64,000 nucleotides of DNA from Ascaphus truei (GCA_036426205.1 CM071571.1:108287257-108351256), one strand, 5' to 3'; numbered from the stretch's first letter, positions 19,561 to 32,975 are shown. Numbers and translations: made by a program. The notes: generated from the letters alone by a model not told the origin.

Positions 19561-22490
19561 TAGAAACACGTGTTAAGTTTTTGTACCGTTCAACATCGGT
19601 ATGGACATGATATTCAGTGCACCATCTGCTGACATGTACTGAATTGCAATTACATAAATAAAGCCTACAAATAATTCTGCTGGCTAACTGTCGCTGGCCC
19701 GCGGTCGAGTCACCATGAACAAAGTTGCTGTTTTTTTCTGAGTATGACCATGTCCTTTCCTGTGGAGTGCAGGATGTGATCGAACTAGTGAGGAAATTGA
19801 GGAGGAGGAGTCCTGCTCTTCTGTTCCTTCCAAAATGAACACTGCAATCAAAATACATCAATTGAAAGTGGTCACGTGTCCGCACTGTGCCAAAGGGGCC
19901 GTAGTTTTAAGGTGCCAAACACCCTCCAGAATGTAAAGGGTTAAAAGAAGCCTGTAAGTCCCCCACACTCCTTTTCATGCTACCCTGGTGAAATAAACAG
20001 CATTAAATGGCAGTTCCTTCCTAATAGCGGCCTCCCTGCTGGCTACCCACCATTTCAGTTAATGAGTCAAGAGGGACACAAAATCAATGGGGTGTACTGG
20101 GACCTCTCTGTTGGGAGCAAAACTGCAGTCGATAGGATTCCAGGTTGATTGTGTACTGGGTGAGGCAGATGCACTTGACTACCTGGTAGTCCCTGTGCCT
20201 CTTTCATATCAATCTCCCAGTACACACCTGCAGCCTTCCCAGTCAACTGGGGGGACAGGAACTTCCCCCCATCGACCTCTAGAAGGAGGTGGAGATGGCA
20301 AATCTTTTAAAAAGACTGGAGGCAGCTCTTTAAATTCTCCTTAGCCTCATTGAATTTGTGGAAACTGTTATATGACACCCACGGAGATGACTGATTCCTG
20401 ACTTGCCAGTGAGAGGTGGCGATGGGATGACCATCCCTGGTCAGTAGCCATATTCTCACCCATGTATTGGATGATTGTCATTCATTCCTCCTGCCAAACG
20501 AGGATGCAACCTCTTCGGTACATCACAGTCACTAGGCTTACTCTCTGAGCTAGGAAACCTTGCTGCAGCCCCAGGGGCTGATGCGAGAGCTAAGGGGAAG
20601 CTTTCTACTTGTTCCATATGTTCTTCTGACACATCAGTCTCGTGCCATAGTAGATCACAGAGTATGTTCACTTTGGAAAAGTCCTCTGTGGTTATGAAGA
20701 TAGGAAAAATTTAAAATTCTGAACAAGAGAGACAACATATTGTCTCTATACCCATATACTGTATTTGCTTGGAATACACTTAGTTAACGTAAATTAGTAG
20801 ATGTAGAAAAACTATGCAGATGAACTACAGCTCAAGGCTAAATAGATAAGAACGGAGTCTAAATGTAGGATTGGAAGTAATCACAGGTTGGAAGGCACGC
20901 AGGAAAGTATGGAGGACATCATGTTAGAAAAACAGACAAGGCCAAGAACTGTACAAGTACAGGGCCTACTCATTAAAATATAATGAGGATGGGTTACAGA
21001 ATCAGATAATATATTATCAATGAAATATAACATATTGAAATAGTATTTGCAATTGGGAAAAACCAGTATATACGTGGACTTGACTTCCTGAAATCTGGTA
21101 TGTGTGGGATACTGTGTACAGTATATTGAATTCAAAATAAAGTGGAACTTATACTAATTCTCCATTCATAACTTGCTGATGCCTGTGCTGTAAACCCTGT
21201 AAATAATGATGCTGGGATACTGTGATGTAATGCTGTACAGTATACAGTATCCATCTCTGAATAAATACTAGAACTAAATAATTTGATCCATATACTTATT
21301 GACTAAGGTGACACACCTTATTTTCAAGATAGAGAAATACCTATCTTCAGGGTATACTAAGATCATGACATTGAGTCACTAACTGGGTGATAGATAGAAG
21401 CCGGAAGAGTATAGTCATGGGCCTCGCTGGACCTCCTGGCTTCTATTTACCACCCAGTTAGTTGTAAGCTCACAATTTATTGTCATTTGTTATTTTATTT
21501 TGTATTGTGTAGCCCACGTAGTGGTTCTTTTTATATTATACATTTATTCTGCTTCTCGTGCACTTCTTCGCTCTCTTTTTGTTCTTACTTCTACACCTGC
21601 TAAATTTTCAGGACAGCGTGAGCGCGGACTTCCGCAATATTTGTCTAATACGGTTTGGGTTTATTATTAAAAGGTACAACAACAAGGTATACAATACAAC
21701 ACCCCCCACAGAGACAGAATTAATGGGAAAACACTCACAAAATCAGCTTGTCATATTCTTCGAAGATGCCACTAAAGCTTAGCAATTTGGGCACTTCAGC
21801 CCATGTAAATGTTTCCAGTGAGGCCAAGTTACGGTACAGTTCAGAATAACAAGCAATCTGCTGGCCACTTTCCCAGACTTCCAGATGGACAGGAGTAACT
21901 TTGGATAGTAACTACTCTGCCCTATGTGGTGGGGACTGCCAACTGGCAAAGTTGGGTGGCCCAAGTGACTTGATCCTTCCTTGAGGCCGCTGTGACTTAG
22001 CGCTTCAGCTAAATCTCCTCCTGAGAGATCCACAAAGAAAGTCTCCACACAGGGGCTCTGAAAATGTTCCCACCAGCTCTCTCTAGTCAACCAAGGCTGG
22101 CTTGGTTATCATAGCTGGAGTTCCCATTCATAAAATGGGTTCACCCGGTGTAGACAATCAGTGGTGGGCTAATCACGGATGGGGCTGAGACTTGGGTTAA
22201 CCACAGAGCTTGGCTCTGAGCTGCTGGTGTAGAACAATGCTCCTGCTTTGCAATTCCAGCCCTCCCGGCAGGCGGTCAACCCTTAGTCGGTTCTCCAGCA
22301 ATGAGCAAACATCAAACACTTGTTAAACATATCCATGTGAAGGGTTTCCATTCACTTGCATAAAATGCAAGTTCTTAATAGAATTACCCGGTGAGTATAA
22401 ACACTTATACCATGAAGGTCCAGGTTAACCCCTAGTAAAACAAAATGAACTCGGGTGCTAACTCATATATAGGACTAAATCAGAAAGAAC
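19561..22490. other. No recognised gene; one hairpin
   Basis: Unique-looking sequence without convincing coding frames on either strand. A hairpin at 21378-21460 pairs ACTAACTGGGTGATAGATAG with its near complement. The 103-codon minus frame at 21779-22090 shows no recognisable domain and I do not call it a gene. Confidence 0.5.
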
Positions 22491-22744
22491 TAAGGGCCTC
22501 ATGCAGTAAGCCCCGATACAAAATTTTCGGCACGAATTGCGAAAATGTATTTTTTGGGCGATTTGCCCTCGCAGTATTCAGTAAGGGCCGAATCCTTCCG
22601 ATCCCTGCTGAAGCACTGCGAAAGCAAAGCTGCCGATGAGCTGTGGCGATACAGCCTGGCTCCCGATAAGGCTCCCGATAAGCCTTTGGTGCCGATAGAT
22701 GTTTGCAGCTGAGAGAGACAAGCCGCTCTCTCAGCGCAAACTTC

Positions 22745-23080
22745 GGCACCAAAAAAAGTATTTAAAAACAACTTTTATTTATACTCTACATGTGCAGGGG
22801 GTCTTCGGAGCTGAACCGCGTTGGTTTGAGGTCCGGGGACCCCCTGCCCCCCGAGATACAGGCCCCTTTATGAGGTGCGGTATCCCTCGGCGTTTAAAGG
22901 TCCCGATCACGTGACCGCGGCCTGTAAACAAACCAGAGGGATACCGCACCCCATAAAGGGGCCTGTATCTCGGGGGGCAGGGGTCCCCGACCTCAAACCA
23001 ACGCTGTTCTGCTCGGAGACCCTCTGCACATGTATAGTATATATAATAAAACACACACACATCAAAAAGACTCGTTCCTT
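22745..23080. repeat. Nested foldback in the left arm
   Basis: GGGGGTCTTCGGAGCTGAAC ... GGGGACCCCCTGCCCCCCGA is mirrored after the centre CACGTGACCGCGG by TCGGGGGGCAGGGGTCCCCG. The same design, sharing CCTGTATCTC and CACGTGA centres, recurs at 15700-15880, 23140-23390 and 55015-55275. Confidence 0.8.
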
Positions 23081-23139
23081 ACCTTGGCGGCTATGTGCAA
23101 CGGTAATGAAGCAGCATGAATGTCTTTTTAATTATACGT

Positions 23140-23390
23140 ACAGTGAGCAGGGGGTCCCCTGAGCTGAACCCGCATGCTTTGTGGACCAGGGACCCCTGCT
23201 TCCGAGTTACAGGCCCCGGTATGTGTCATCGGGTGGCAGTGTCGCCGCCATGTTTAGCGTCCCCGCAAGTAAACATGGCGTCCACACTGTAACCGATGGC
23301 CCACACAGGGCCTGTAACTCGGGAGGCAGGGGGTCTCTGAGCCACAAATAAATGCGCTTCAGCTCAGGGGCCTCCTGCTTCCGCACAATA
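23140..23390. repeat. Second nested foldback in the left arm
   Basis: CAGGGGGTCCCCTGAGCTGA through ACAGGCCC, a central AACATGGCG pair, then GGGCCTGTAACTCGGGAGGC. Followed by the TTCATTACCATAGCGG...CCGCTAAGGCAATGAA hairpin at 23412-23446. Confidence 0.7.
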
Positions 23391-23625
23391 TTATTAAAAT
23401 ACATTAATGCTGCTTCATTACCATAGCGGATAGCCGCTAAGGCAATGAAGGGGTTAACGCACATAGTAGCATGTTTATTGGGGACAAATGCCCCCAATAA
23501 ACATAGCAGCAATACACAACATACAGTATAGTTGGCAGAATGACTATATCCACAATGATAATAGTGCAGTTGTCCATTTACAATACTTACACAACAATAA
23601 AGACTTTAAATACATATAGCACTAC

Positions 23626-23688
23626 CCCATGTCCCACTGCCACGATGAAGGCCATCCTCATCTTCATCCTGCCCTGCCCCATCCGCTT
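23626..23688 (-). other. Exon-like cassette, left arm
   Basis: On the minus strand a TTTTTGCAG acceptor precedes AAGCGGATGGGGCAGGGCAG and an acidic GATGAAGATGAGGATG stretch; the donor-like end is GTAGTG. It is the mirror image of 27216-27277 and encodes D/E-rich peptide in one frame. Splicing is inferred from the sites only. Confidence 0.4.
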
Positions 23689-26600
23689 CTGCAAAAACAC
23701 ACAATAATCACATCCAAATTAATGTCCCCTAACCCTTAATCACCATAGCGGTTATTAACCGCTACAGTTATTAAGGTTAAGCCACATCACCCACATACCT
23801 CCCCCACAAAAGCCCCCAACCACCTCACCCAATACCCACAGGGGAGTCCTACCAAATATCCCTTGGGCCATACCCCCCTCCCCCACCATACAGTACAATA
23901 ATGTGCCAAATAACTATATCCACATAGGGATATACATTATTGGCCATTATTAAACACATTCAATAACGTTAAAATGTAATAAAATTGTACTAACCTCATC
24001 AATGAAGTCTCCGTCGCCAGCATCATCCTTGGGGTCGTTGCCAACATTAGAAAAGCCACAACATTTTCAATATCATTAACACTAACACTGAACCCTTAAT
24101 CACCTATCGGGTACTAACCTGAAAGGTAATTAAGGGGTGAAGCCATCCTGCAATGCCTACAACAGTTATGCATAACATCTTCAGTGAAATAAAAACCAAT
24201 TGCCTAACCAAATTCCATTTAATCATTCAATCTGTAGGCTCACATGCCTCATAAACATTGCATTTACAGTGTATACATGTAGCATAACATGTAACTGCAT
24301 GTACACGCTGCAAATCAATGTTAACAATACAATAAGCCACTCAAATCGCCATACATCACAAGAAGTATATATTTAATACAATAAACTCACCATCAATGAA
24401 TTACCACACATCAATTACATCCCTAAACAATTAAAATACCATCCATACCAATAAACACAATGAACTAAAGCTATCCTAACAGAGAACCACTTCAAAACTA
24501 GAAAAAATTACACCAACAAATACAATATACTAAAGCAAGGCTTTCCATATCCTATTGTCGGCCTGGAAGCCAAAACTTACATCTGTCTAAAAATAAAATA
24601 CATTTAGCACACATCAATGCATAGCCACAATGATTAACAATACAGAATTAGAGCTTTAACAACACATCATTTCTTACCTGTATAATATCTGTACACAATA
24701 CATACAGACATACATACAGTGGAAGAAATGATATGCATTAAAAAAATGAAAACATGAAAAGCAACACAAAAACAGTTACATAAGACATTTCTTTATTTAA
24801 CTTACCTACTTGCCCCCACCGACCTCCGTTGATCAGCTTACTACACGAACCATCCACGACACCATCCACACACCATCACACGGAACAAATCCACGACACA
24901 TCCAGGAACAATCCCACGAACCAAACCAGGAACCAATCCAAGAACAGTGCAGGAACACAATCGAAGCAAGCCACAAGCAATCCAAGAAACAATCCACACA
25001 CGATCCAGGAACGAACCCATAAAAGAAAAAAAACACAAATTAAACATTAAAATAATAAAACATGACAATCAAGGGTTGTCTAGTTTTATTCTTAGTGAAT
25101 CTGTATTACAATACCTTGTTCCGGTCTTCTTGACATCCTGCCACGCCCCTGGTCTTCAATCTTCAGGAGGAGGTCCGTCCTCCTCGGCATCTGCCTTCAA
25201 AATGAGACGACATAGGCTTTTATAGGCCTATGACGTTCACATTTTGTCGTCATATGGTTCCCACGGCCCTGATTGGGCCGTGAAAACCATGTGTTTTGGC
25301 CGATGTAAAAAATTGATGACGTCACTTAAAGGCATGCCAGCACAATCCATCAGAATGGCTTTGTGCTATGCCTTTAAGAAAACGTCATGAAATCACATGG
25401 CCGGACTCACATGGTAAAGCCAGCCAATCAGGCGTGGGAACTCCATCCCTACTCTGATTGGTTCAAGTACCATGTGAGTCCGGCCATGTGTCATTTCATG
25501 ACGTTTTCTTAAAGGCAATAGCAGCAAAGCCATCTGATTGGCTGTGCTGGCATTGCCTTTAAGTGACGTCATCAATTTTTTTACATCGGCCAAACACATG
25601 GTTTTCACGGCCCAATCAGGGCCGTGGGAACCATATGACGACAAATTGACGTCATAGGCCTAAAAAGCCTATTCGTCTCATTTTGAAGGCAGATGCCGAG
25701 GAGGACGACCTCCTCCGAGATTGAAGACCAGGGCGTGGCACCGGATGTCAAGAAGACCCCGGAACAAGGTATTGTAATACAGATTCACTAAGAATAAAAC
25801 TAGTACAACCCTTGATTGTCATTTTTTTTATTTTAATGTTTTAATTTTGTTTTTTCTTTTCTTTTATGGGTTCCTTTCCTGGATCGTGTCGTGGATTTGT
25901 TTCTTGGATTTCTTCGTGGCTTGCTTCCTGGATTGGTTCCTGCACTTGTTCTTGGATTGGTTTCCTGGTTTGGTTCGTGGATTTGTTTCCTGGATTGTGT
26001 TCGTGGATTTTTTCCTGGATGGTGTCGTGGATGGTTCGTGTTGGTTTCGTGAGTAAGCTATCAACACGGGAGTCGGTGGGGGGCAGCGTATGGTAAGTTA
26101 AATAAAGAAATGTACTTAATGTGTAACTGTTTTTTGTGTTGCTTTTTCATGTTTCATTTTTATAATGCATCATTTTCTTCCCACTTGTATGTATGTCTGT
26201 ATGTTGTGTACAGATATTATACAGGGTAAGAAATGATAGTGTTGTTAAAGCTCTAATTCTGTATTGTTAATCATTGTGGCTATGCATTGATGTGTGCTAA
26301 TGTATTTTATTTTAGACAGATTAAGTTTTGGGCTTCCAGGCCGTACAATAGGATAGGGAAAGCCTTGCTTTAGTATATTGTATTTGTTGGTGTACTTTTT
26401 TCTATGTTTTGAAGTGGTTCTCTTTAGGATAGCTTTAGTTCATTGTGTAATTGGTATGGATGGTATTTTAATGTTTAGGGATGTAATTGATTGTGGAATT
26501 CATTGTGGTGAGTTTATTGTATTATAATATACTTTCTTGATGATATGGCGATTGAGTGGCATTATTGTAGTGTTAACATTGATTTGCAGCGTGTACATGC

Positions 26601-27215
26601 AGTTTACATGTTATGCTACTGTATACACTGTAAATGCAATGTTTTATGAGGCATGTGAGCCTACAGATTGAATGATTAAATGGATATTGGTTAGGCAATG
26701 GTTTTTATTTCACTGAAGATGTTATGCATAACGTGTAGGCATTGCAGGATGCTTCACCCTTAATTCCTTTCAGGTTAGTACCCGATAAGGTGATTAAGGG
26801 TTCAGTGTTATGTTAATGATATTGAAATTGTTGTGGCTATTTCTAATGTTGGCAACGGACCCCAAGGATGATGCTGGCGACGGAGACTTCTTATTGATGA
26901 GGTTAGTACAATTTTATTTACATTTTAACGTTATTGAATGTGTTAATAATGGCCAAATAATGTATTATCCTATGTGGATAATAGTTATTTGGCACATTAT
27001 TGTACTGTATGTGCTGGGGGAGGGGGTATTAGGCCCAAGGGTATTTGGTAGGACTCCCCTGTGGGTATTGGGTGAGGGTGGTTGGGGGGCTTTGTGGGGG
27101 AGGGTATGTGGGTGATGGTGGCTTAACCCCTTAATAACTGTAGCGGTTAATCCGCTATGGTGATTAAGGGGTTAGGGGACATTAATTGGATGTTGTAATC
27201 TTGGTTTGTTTTCAG

Positions 27216-27277
27216 AACGGATGGGGCATGGGCAGGATGAAGATGAGGATGGCCTTCATCGTGGCAGTGGGACATGG
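27216..27277 (+). other. Exon-like cassette, right arm
   Basis: A pyrimidine-rich TTGTTTTCAG acceptor is followed by 62 bases including GATGAAGATGAGGATGGCCT and then GTGAGTGC, a good donor. Equivalent cassettes occur at 26850-26901 (donor GTTAGT), 31704-31750 (minus) and 37628-37684 (minus). Conservation of splice signals across copies suggests a formerly multi-exon gene in the parent element. Confidence 0.45.
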
Positions 27278-28399
27278 GTGAGTGCTATATGTATTTAAAG
27301 TCTTTATTGTTGTTTAAGTATTGTAAATGGACAACTGCACTATTATCCATTTGTGGATAATAGTCATTCTGCCCATTACTATACTGTATGTTAGGGGGGT
27401 ATAGTGTTGTTGGGTATAATATAATATATATTATATATATATTATATCTATATCTTTTTTTATTTTTTTATTTATTCGTTTTGTGGTGCTGGGGTGTTTT
27501 TTTTTTTATTGTGGGTAGTGGGGGTGTGTGAAGGGGGCATTAGCCCCAACGGTGGTTGTTTAGGGCTTGCGGGTGGTAGCGGGAGGCCTTAACCCCTTCA
27601 GGACCGTAGCGTATTTCCCCGCTACGGTCGTGAAGGGGTTAAGTGCCCCCGCATCCCCCCCGCAAGTCCTAAACTCACACCCAGGGCCAAATACCCCCCT
27701 CACCCATCCCCGCTACCCACAATAACGCTGGCACGGTGGGTTAACCCCTTCATTGCCTTAGCGGTTAGCCGCTAAGGTAATGAAGTGGCTTTTAAATGCC
27801 TTTTTCCTGCCTCGGATGCATGCCGGGGGGCTCCGGTGCGGGTATCAGCTCCGGAGACCCCCGGCATCAATCACAGGCAGGAAAAAGGGCTGATTTTTCC
27901 TAAGTGTCGCCCTTGCCGATGCTTCTCCTTCAGCAAGTTGCCAACTTTAGTTGGCAGGCTGGATTGGCCATAAAATCTCCAATCTGGCCTGCCGATCAGC
28001 ACCAAAAAGCTGATCGGGGCTTACTGAATTCAGGCGGGAAAAAAAAGTCCCGATAAGTGGCTTATCGGCAGCCGGGTGGCGAAAAAATTTTTTTCGCAAG
28101 AAAAGTTGCCGATAATTCCCACTTATCGGGGCTTACTGAATCAGGAGGGCAAAAAACGGCTATAAAATGCCGAAAAAGCCTTATCGGGGCTTACTGCATG
28201 AGGCCCTAAATCAGAAAGAAAAGAAAATAACACAATATTACCGTAACTACGAATGTAGCTGCCCTCCCCTTACAAAAGGGAGATTGAGGGCTAGAATGTA
28301 GATCCCAGTCTGCTGCAACCACAATAGGATTGATCGAAGTACATACAGTACAGAAAAAAACACATGAAAGGGGGAGCAAGGGATTAGATAGTCAATAAT

Positions 28400-29262
28400 A
28401 ATAAATATGAATATATATGCAATCTCGACCAGACGGGGTAGGGAAAATAGCACAAATATATGATCTTACTACTCACACGGCCATGTGTAAGTAAATACAC
28501 AACAGAGGTATCTTTGCTTTCTTTACTTGTCTTTATCTTGTCTTGTCTTTCTCTTTACTTGTCTTTGCTTTTGACTTTTCAATGGAAAAACTTGTCCAGG
28601 CGGTCCTCGGATCCTCCCAATAACATATACACAATGTGTAGGGAGCAAAAGATTAGACTAAATACTTTCGCAATATAGCAGGGGGATCAGCCAGGGGAGG
28701 TTTAGAGTGAATAATGCTAATAATATCACAATACTCACACGGGCATGTGTAAGTACATACACAACGAGAGGTTTCTGTTCCTTTAAAGTGGATCCAGAGA
28801 TCTCTATCCCTTCAGTAATGATATTCCTCCAGGTGCCAGACACAGCTCACACCCACGTGATCCAATTAAGATGTATATGAGATGTGTTCAATAGTGGATA
28901 AAAGTGCATTTATTCACACATATATAACAACAAAACTCACATGTACAACAGCCCAAATCAGCAACACCACTGACCATGTGCAATGCAGCATATAGGATCC
29001 TAGATGCCGCGTCCGGAATACAGGATCATGCAGGAGATCTTTGAACACAGCACACTCGGTCAGCAATAGAGACTTCAATGGGACAAACTTCCTTCAGTCT
29101 ATGAGCAACATGTTTCGCCGATGCCACGGCTTCACAGAGCCTGATACCTCTGTTGTGTATTTACTTACACATGGCCGTGTGAGTAGTAAGATCATATATT
29201 TGTGCTATTTTCCCTACCCCCACTTGTAGAGATTGCATATATATTCATATTTATTATTATTG
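28400..29262. repeat. Inverted repeat pair with a minus hammerhead-like motif at the right arm
   Basis: AATATATATGCAATCTC...CACACGGCCATGTGTAAGTAAATAC (28408-28500) is mirrored at 29155-29262 (TTTACTTACACATGGCCGTG...). A third partial copy is at 28720-28765. The stretch between has no gene; it holds TTTACTTGTCTTTGCTT, similar to 810-840 in the window. Confidence 0.75.
29101..29143 (-). ncRNA. Hammerhead-like motif (minus), decayed box
   Basis: Minus-strand CTCTGTGAA stands where CTGATGA is expected. A perfect GCCG/CGGC stem II follows, then GAAA and the self-complementary ACATGT. Stem II, GAAA and stem III are intact; the CTGANGA box is not. Confidence 0.55.
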
Positions 29263-29867
29263 ACCCAGGTTAACATATTATTATTGACCCAGGTTGTATG
29301 TCCACAACTTCCCAAACTGAGCTATACAGAAAACAAAACAAAAAAACTGCAGGACCACCTGGGATTTCTGCTTTAAAATTATTACTTGCACGTTTATATT
29401 TATATATTGGTGTTACTGTTTATTTTTAGAATCACAAGTGTCAGGTACAATTTGAATTAATTACCTGTATTAAACAGCTTAATTTATATAGATTATAAAG
29501 GCATCACACATGTACAGAATATGACCTCTTGTGTTTTGTAGTGTGGGATTTATGTATTCCCATAGAGTATATGTTCACTTTTGATATAATGCAGTATGGG
29601 TAATATATAGGAGATTAATAATTGACTCACATAGGTTTATGATTGCCTTAAAGTGACTGTGGATTATACATTATAAACTGATTAAAATATAAAGTTTAAA
29701 GGGTGTTAATAAAAGTTTAAAATACGATCATAGCCCTGGATGGGCATTGAAAATATACAGTATAATAATAATAGTAAAGTATACAAAATAATAATTATAT
29801 ACAGTGTATGTGATGTGTATATATACTATAAATATTATATATATATATTATATATATATATATATAT

Positions 29868-30790
29868 TATTTTTTTTTTTTTTTTTTTTAATTATGAAAT
29901 GTTTTACCAGCACATAATACATTCACATTTACCTCTCATTTCAATTATGTCCTGGGTATAGAGTTACTGTACAGTATGGTGACAATATATGATTATATTA
30001 AATGAAGAGAGGTTATATATTAAATTTACAGACATTTCATGGACACTTAGAAATATATGATTATGGTTGTATGTAACCATTACAGACAATATTAAAATGA
30101 GAGATCGCTGAAGTCTTGAAATTACTTATTTTGGAGGCTGTTTTGAGAGTCTCTGGTAGGTTGTTCCGGTCATGAGGTGCACAGTAACAGAAGGATGAGC
30201 GACCAGATTCCTTATTGAACCTTGGGATGGGAACTGTCTTTTGGAGTCAGATCTAAGGTGATAAGAGCTGGGTGTAGTACGGGTGAGGATCTTGTTCAGA
30301 TAGGCGGGTAGCTTGCCCAGAAAGTATTTGAAGGCAATACAGAAAAATGTACTTTGCGTCTGGACTCAAGTGATAGCCAATCTAGCTCTTTGAGAACTTT
30401 GCAGTGATGGGTGTTGTAATTAAAATGTAGTATAAAGCAGCATATCGAGTTGTAGATGGTGTCTAGTTTGCTAAGTTGAGTTTAGGGTGCTTTACCATAT
30501 ACTATTTCCCTGTAGTCTATAATTGGCATTAGCATCTGCTTTGCGATGCGCTTTCTGACCAGCTGGCATAGGGAGGATTTGTTCCTATAAAGTATACCAT
30601 GTTTGGCATAGGTTTTGGATGTCAGAGTTTCAATATACAGCATGAATGTTAAGTGGGAATCAAGCCAAATTCCCAGATATTGAAAACTAGTGACAGGAGC
30701 TAGAATGGTATTGTTAATACTAAATATATCAAAATGGGAATATGATATTTTGAAGTCACAGTGGAAGTTACTATATACAATAAAAAACAA
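29868..30790 (-). mobile_element. LINE 3' portion, minus strand, with poly(A)-like end
   Basis: The minus-strand frame 30790-30482 gives FQYLGIWLDSHLTFMLYIET, LYRNKSSLCQLVRKRIAKQM and LMPIIDYREIVYGKAP, the post-catalytic thumb region of non-LTR reverse transcriptases. Broken C-terminal sequence follows (LDWLSLESRRK, SYHLRSDSKRQF-type), and the element ends in a T-rich run (29868-29890), i.e. poly(A) on the minus strand, next to a TA microsatellite at 29817-29867. 5' truncated before the catalytic motifs. Clade is probably CR1/L2-like; uncertain. Confidence 0.75.
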
Positions 30791-31029
30791 AAAGCCCCAA
30801 TGCTACATCCAAATGACAAAGTATATAGTTAAATACTTATCTGTTTGTCTTCTCATAAGTTTGGGTCATTTAGTTAAACTCTGTCCAAAGTATTAAAAGC
30901 CAGCAGCCGCACCAAGGCATGACCCCTTTGCAGGTCCTAACACAAACTGTGAAAACTCTCATTTACCTATGTAATGGATCAAGAAATGTCTTAATAGACC
31001 AGTTTTCCAAGATGCATAAAACAATAGGC

Positions 31030-32570
31030 TGGCGAGATGGGATCTGAGAACAGGACTTAGAAAAAAAATGAATTTTTCTACATCGATTAAAGCTGGGAGT
31101 CTCAAGGAACTGATACACATTAATATCAGCTCTGGAGACCCCTGGCATCAATCCGATACAATAAAAATACATTTACTGGCAGCTTCGTTACCTTAGCCGC
31201 TAACTGCTAAAGCAATGAAGGGGCTAACTACCAGTGCCATGTTTATTGTGGGTAGCAGTGGTGGGTGAAGGTGGTATTTGGCCCACTGTGGGTGTTTAGG
31301 CCTTAGGATGTTGCAGGAGGAGTTGACCCCTTAATTACCTTGGTATTGCTAAGGTAATTAAGGGGTTAATCCCTCCTGCTATCCACCCTGTAGACATAAA
31401 CACCCACCATGGGCCAAATAACACCTTCACACACCCCATTACCCACAATTAACATTACAACAAAATACAAACACAATACTAAACAATACACTCATTCATT
31501 GACAGTGTGGTTACCTATGCCTTTAATGGGAGAAAAGATAACCCCAATGGCAAGGAATGGGCACCCCCTCTACCCCCAACAACCCTTCTCAACACACAGT
31601 AATGGGCAAAATTACTATTATCCAGATATGGATAATAGTGCATTTGCCCACTCAAAATAAAACATTATTTAGTCAACATAAAGTAAATAAAACTTCTACT
31701 TACCCCTGCTAGGATGAAGGACATCATCATCATCATCCTCCGCATCCATGTCCTCCAAGGGCAGCAACAGTAAAAGAGGACAGTACAATAAAAATACAAT
31801 CTAATTGCCCCCTAATCACTTTAGCGATTAGTAACCACTATATTGGTTAACACCCCTCCCCAGCTACTCACCCGGGCAGCCTAGCCACACACCCCAGGAC
31901 AACTACCCCCACCCTTTCCCCATTGATTGGCACAGTGGTACATCATGCCCATATAATATAGCATTATTAGCCACTATAGCAATCAATGGGCAACTAAAAA
32001 AAAACAACTACACCAAAAAGGAACAACAATAAAAAATAACAAAGCACCTAAACACCAGAACACTAAAATAAATCAAACCTCTAAACAACACAACATTAAA
32101 GAAATCAAAAGCCAGAATACCAGAAAAATAAAATAAATCAAACGCCTAAACACCAGAAGAAAAAAATAAATCAAAAACCAAAACTCCTGAAGAATAAATG
32201 AAATAAAAAGCCTGAACAATGTCCCAATAAAATAAATCAAACGCCTTAACAATCCAAACATTTACTGTAATAAAAACAAGCCCTACAAATACATAACAAT
32301 TAACTCAAAACAACCATTTGCCATAAAATGCATTGCCTGTCCCTGTATTTATCTTTACCCTAAAGGGGCACAGATAAATAGAGTCAATAGATAAGCAAAA
32401 AAATTAAAATGTTAAAATACAATTAAAAACCTGCAAAACCTAAAATTACGTATATTCAATATTTGTCTTACCTTTAGATGTGTTTACCCTCTGAATCCCG
32501 GTATCGGAAGCTCAACATCCTCGACACCATCCTCCTTGATCCTAGGCGATCTTCAGCTTCAGGTAAAATG
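31030..32570 (+). mobile_element. Partial copy of the giant-palindrome family (half-element)
   Basis: Shares order and wording with 37020-38690: GGACTTAGAAAA, CTGGAGACCCCTGGCATCAA, the TTACCTTAGCCGCTAACTGC hairpin, ACTACCAGTGCCATGTTTAT, ACCCCTTAATTACCTTGG...CCAAGGTAATTAAGGGG-type hairpin (31324-31366), the ACTTACCCCTGCTAGGATGA cassette and GCATTGCCTGTCCCTGTATT. No terminal inverted copy is visible, so only one arm is present. Confidence 0.75.
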
Positions 32571-32654
32571 TTCTTTCTTTAATGTTCTTTCTTCAATGTT
32601 TTTTCGTTTGTAATCCATTCATTAAACAACTGATGCAAAAATGAGGGAATGGCC

Positions 32655-32975
32655 ATAAACCCTTTTCACTTATCTCTCCCTACCTATTAAATGCTCTTCC
32701 ACTCAATATTCAAGCACCTTCACATTCCAACAACTGAAAATCTACCTCTTGCAGTAAAAGAAGCAACTCATTTAACATTTTACATCTCTGCTACAAACTC
32801 CAGATATATGTAATGTATCTGTAAGCCTCCCAACATCACACTTAGATTGTAAGATCTTGGGGGCAAGGTCTCATTTAGCCTTTTGTTGTAATTTCCCATT
32901 GTTTGTAATGTATTCACCTCATCTTATAATGTTTTAAAGCACTGTGTACATGGTTGGATCAATATAAATAAAATT
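32655..32975 (+). mobile_element. LINE/SINE 3' tail fragment (L2/CR1-type)
   Basis: AGATTGTAAGATCTTGGGGG followed by CAAGGTCTCAT and ends ACTGTGTACATGGTTGGATC...ATATAAATAAA. This is the same tail design as the minus-strand LINE at 45900-46060 (TAAGCTCCTCGGGGCAGGGA when read on the minus strand). Only the last ~300 bp remain. Confidence 0.55.

Larger units (their letters stand above)
22494..28206. mobile_element. Giant 5.7 kb inverted-repeat (foldback) element
   Basis: Termini are GGGCCTCATGCAGTAAGCCC at 22494 and its complement ending at 28206, with TAA immediately on both sides. The left half (to ~25416) and right half (from ~25466) are reverse complements over most of their length: the CATCATCCTTGGGGTCGTTG region near 24022 mirrors 26860, and the CACGATGAAGGCCATCCTCA region at 23641 mirrors 27250. 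The spacer is only ~50 bp. The outer parts diverge because each arm carries different nested foldbacks. GGG termini with a TWA duplication are typical of PIF/Harbinger, but no transposase is recognisable, so the class is inference. Confidence 0.85.

Noticed and set aside
21779..22090. 103-codon minus-strand frame as a host gene exon
   Set aside because: No recognisable domain, no supporting splice pattern, and length expected by chance in a region of this composition.
24810..26096. Mirrored open frames on both strands in the giant palindrome
   Set aside because: Caused by a degenerate GGATTGGTTCCTGG-like repeat present in both arms; peptides are low complexity.
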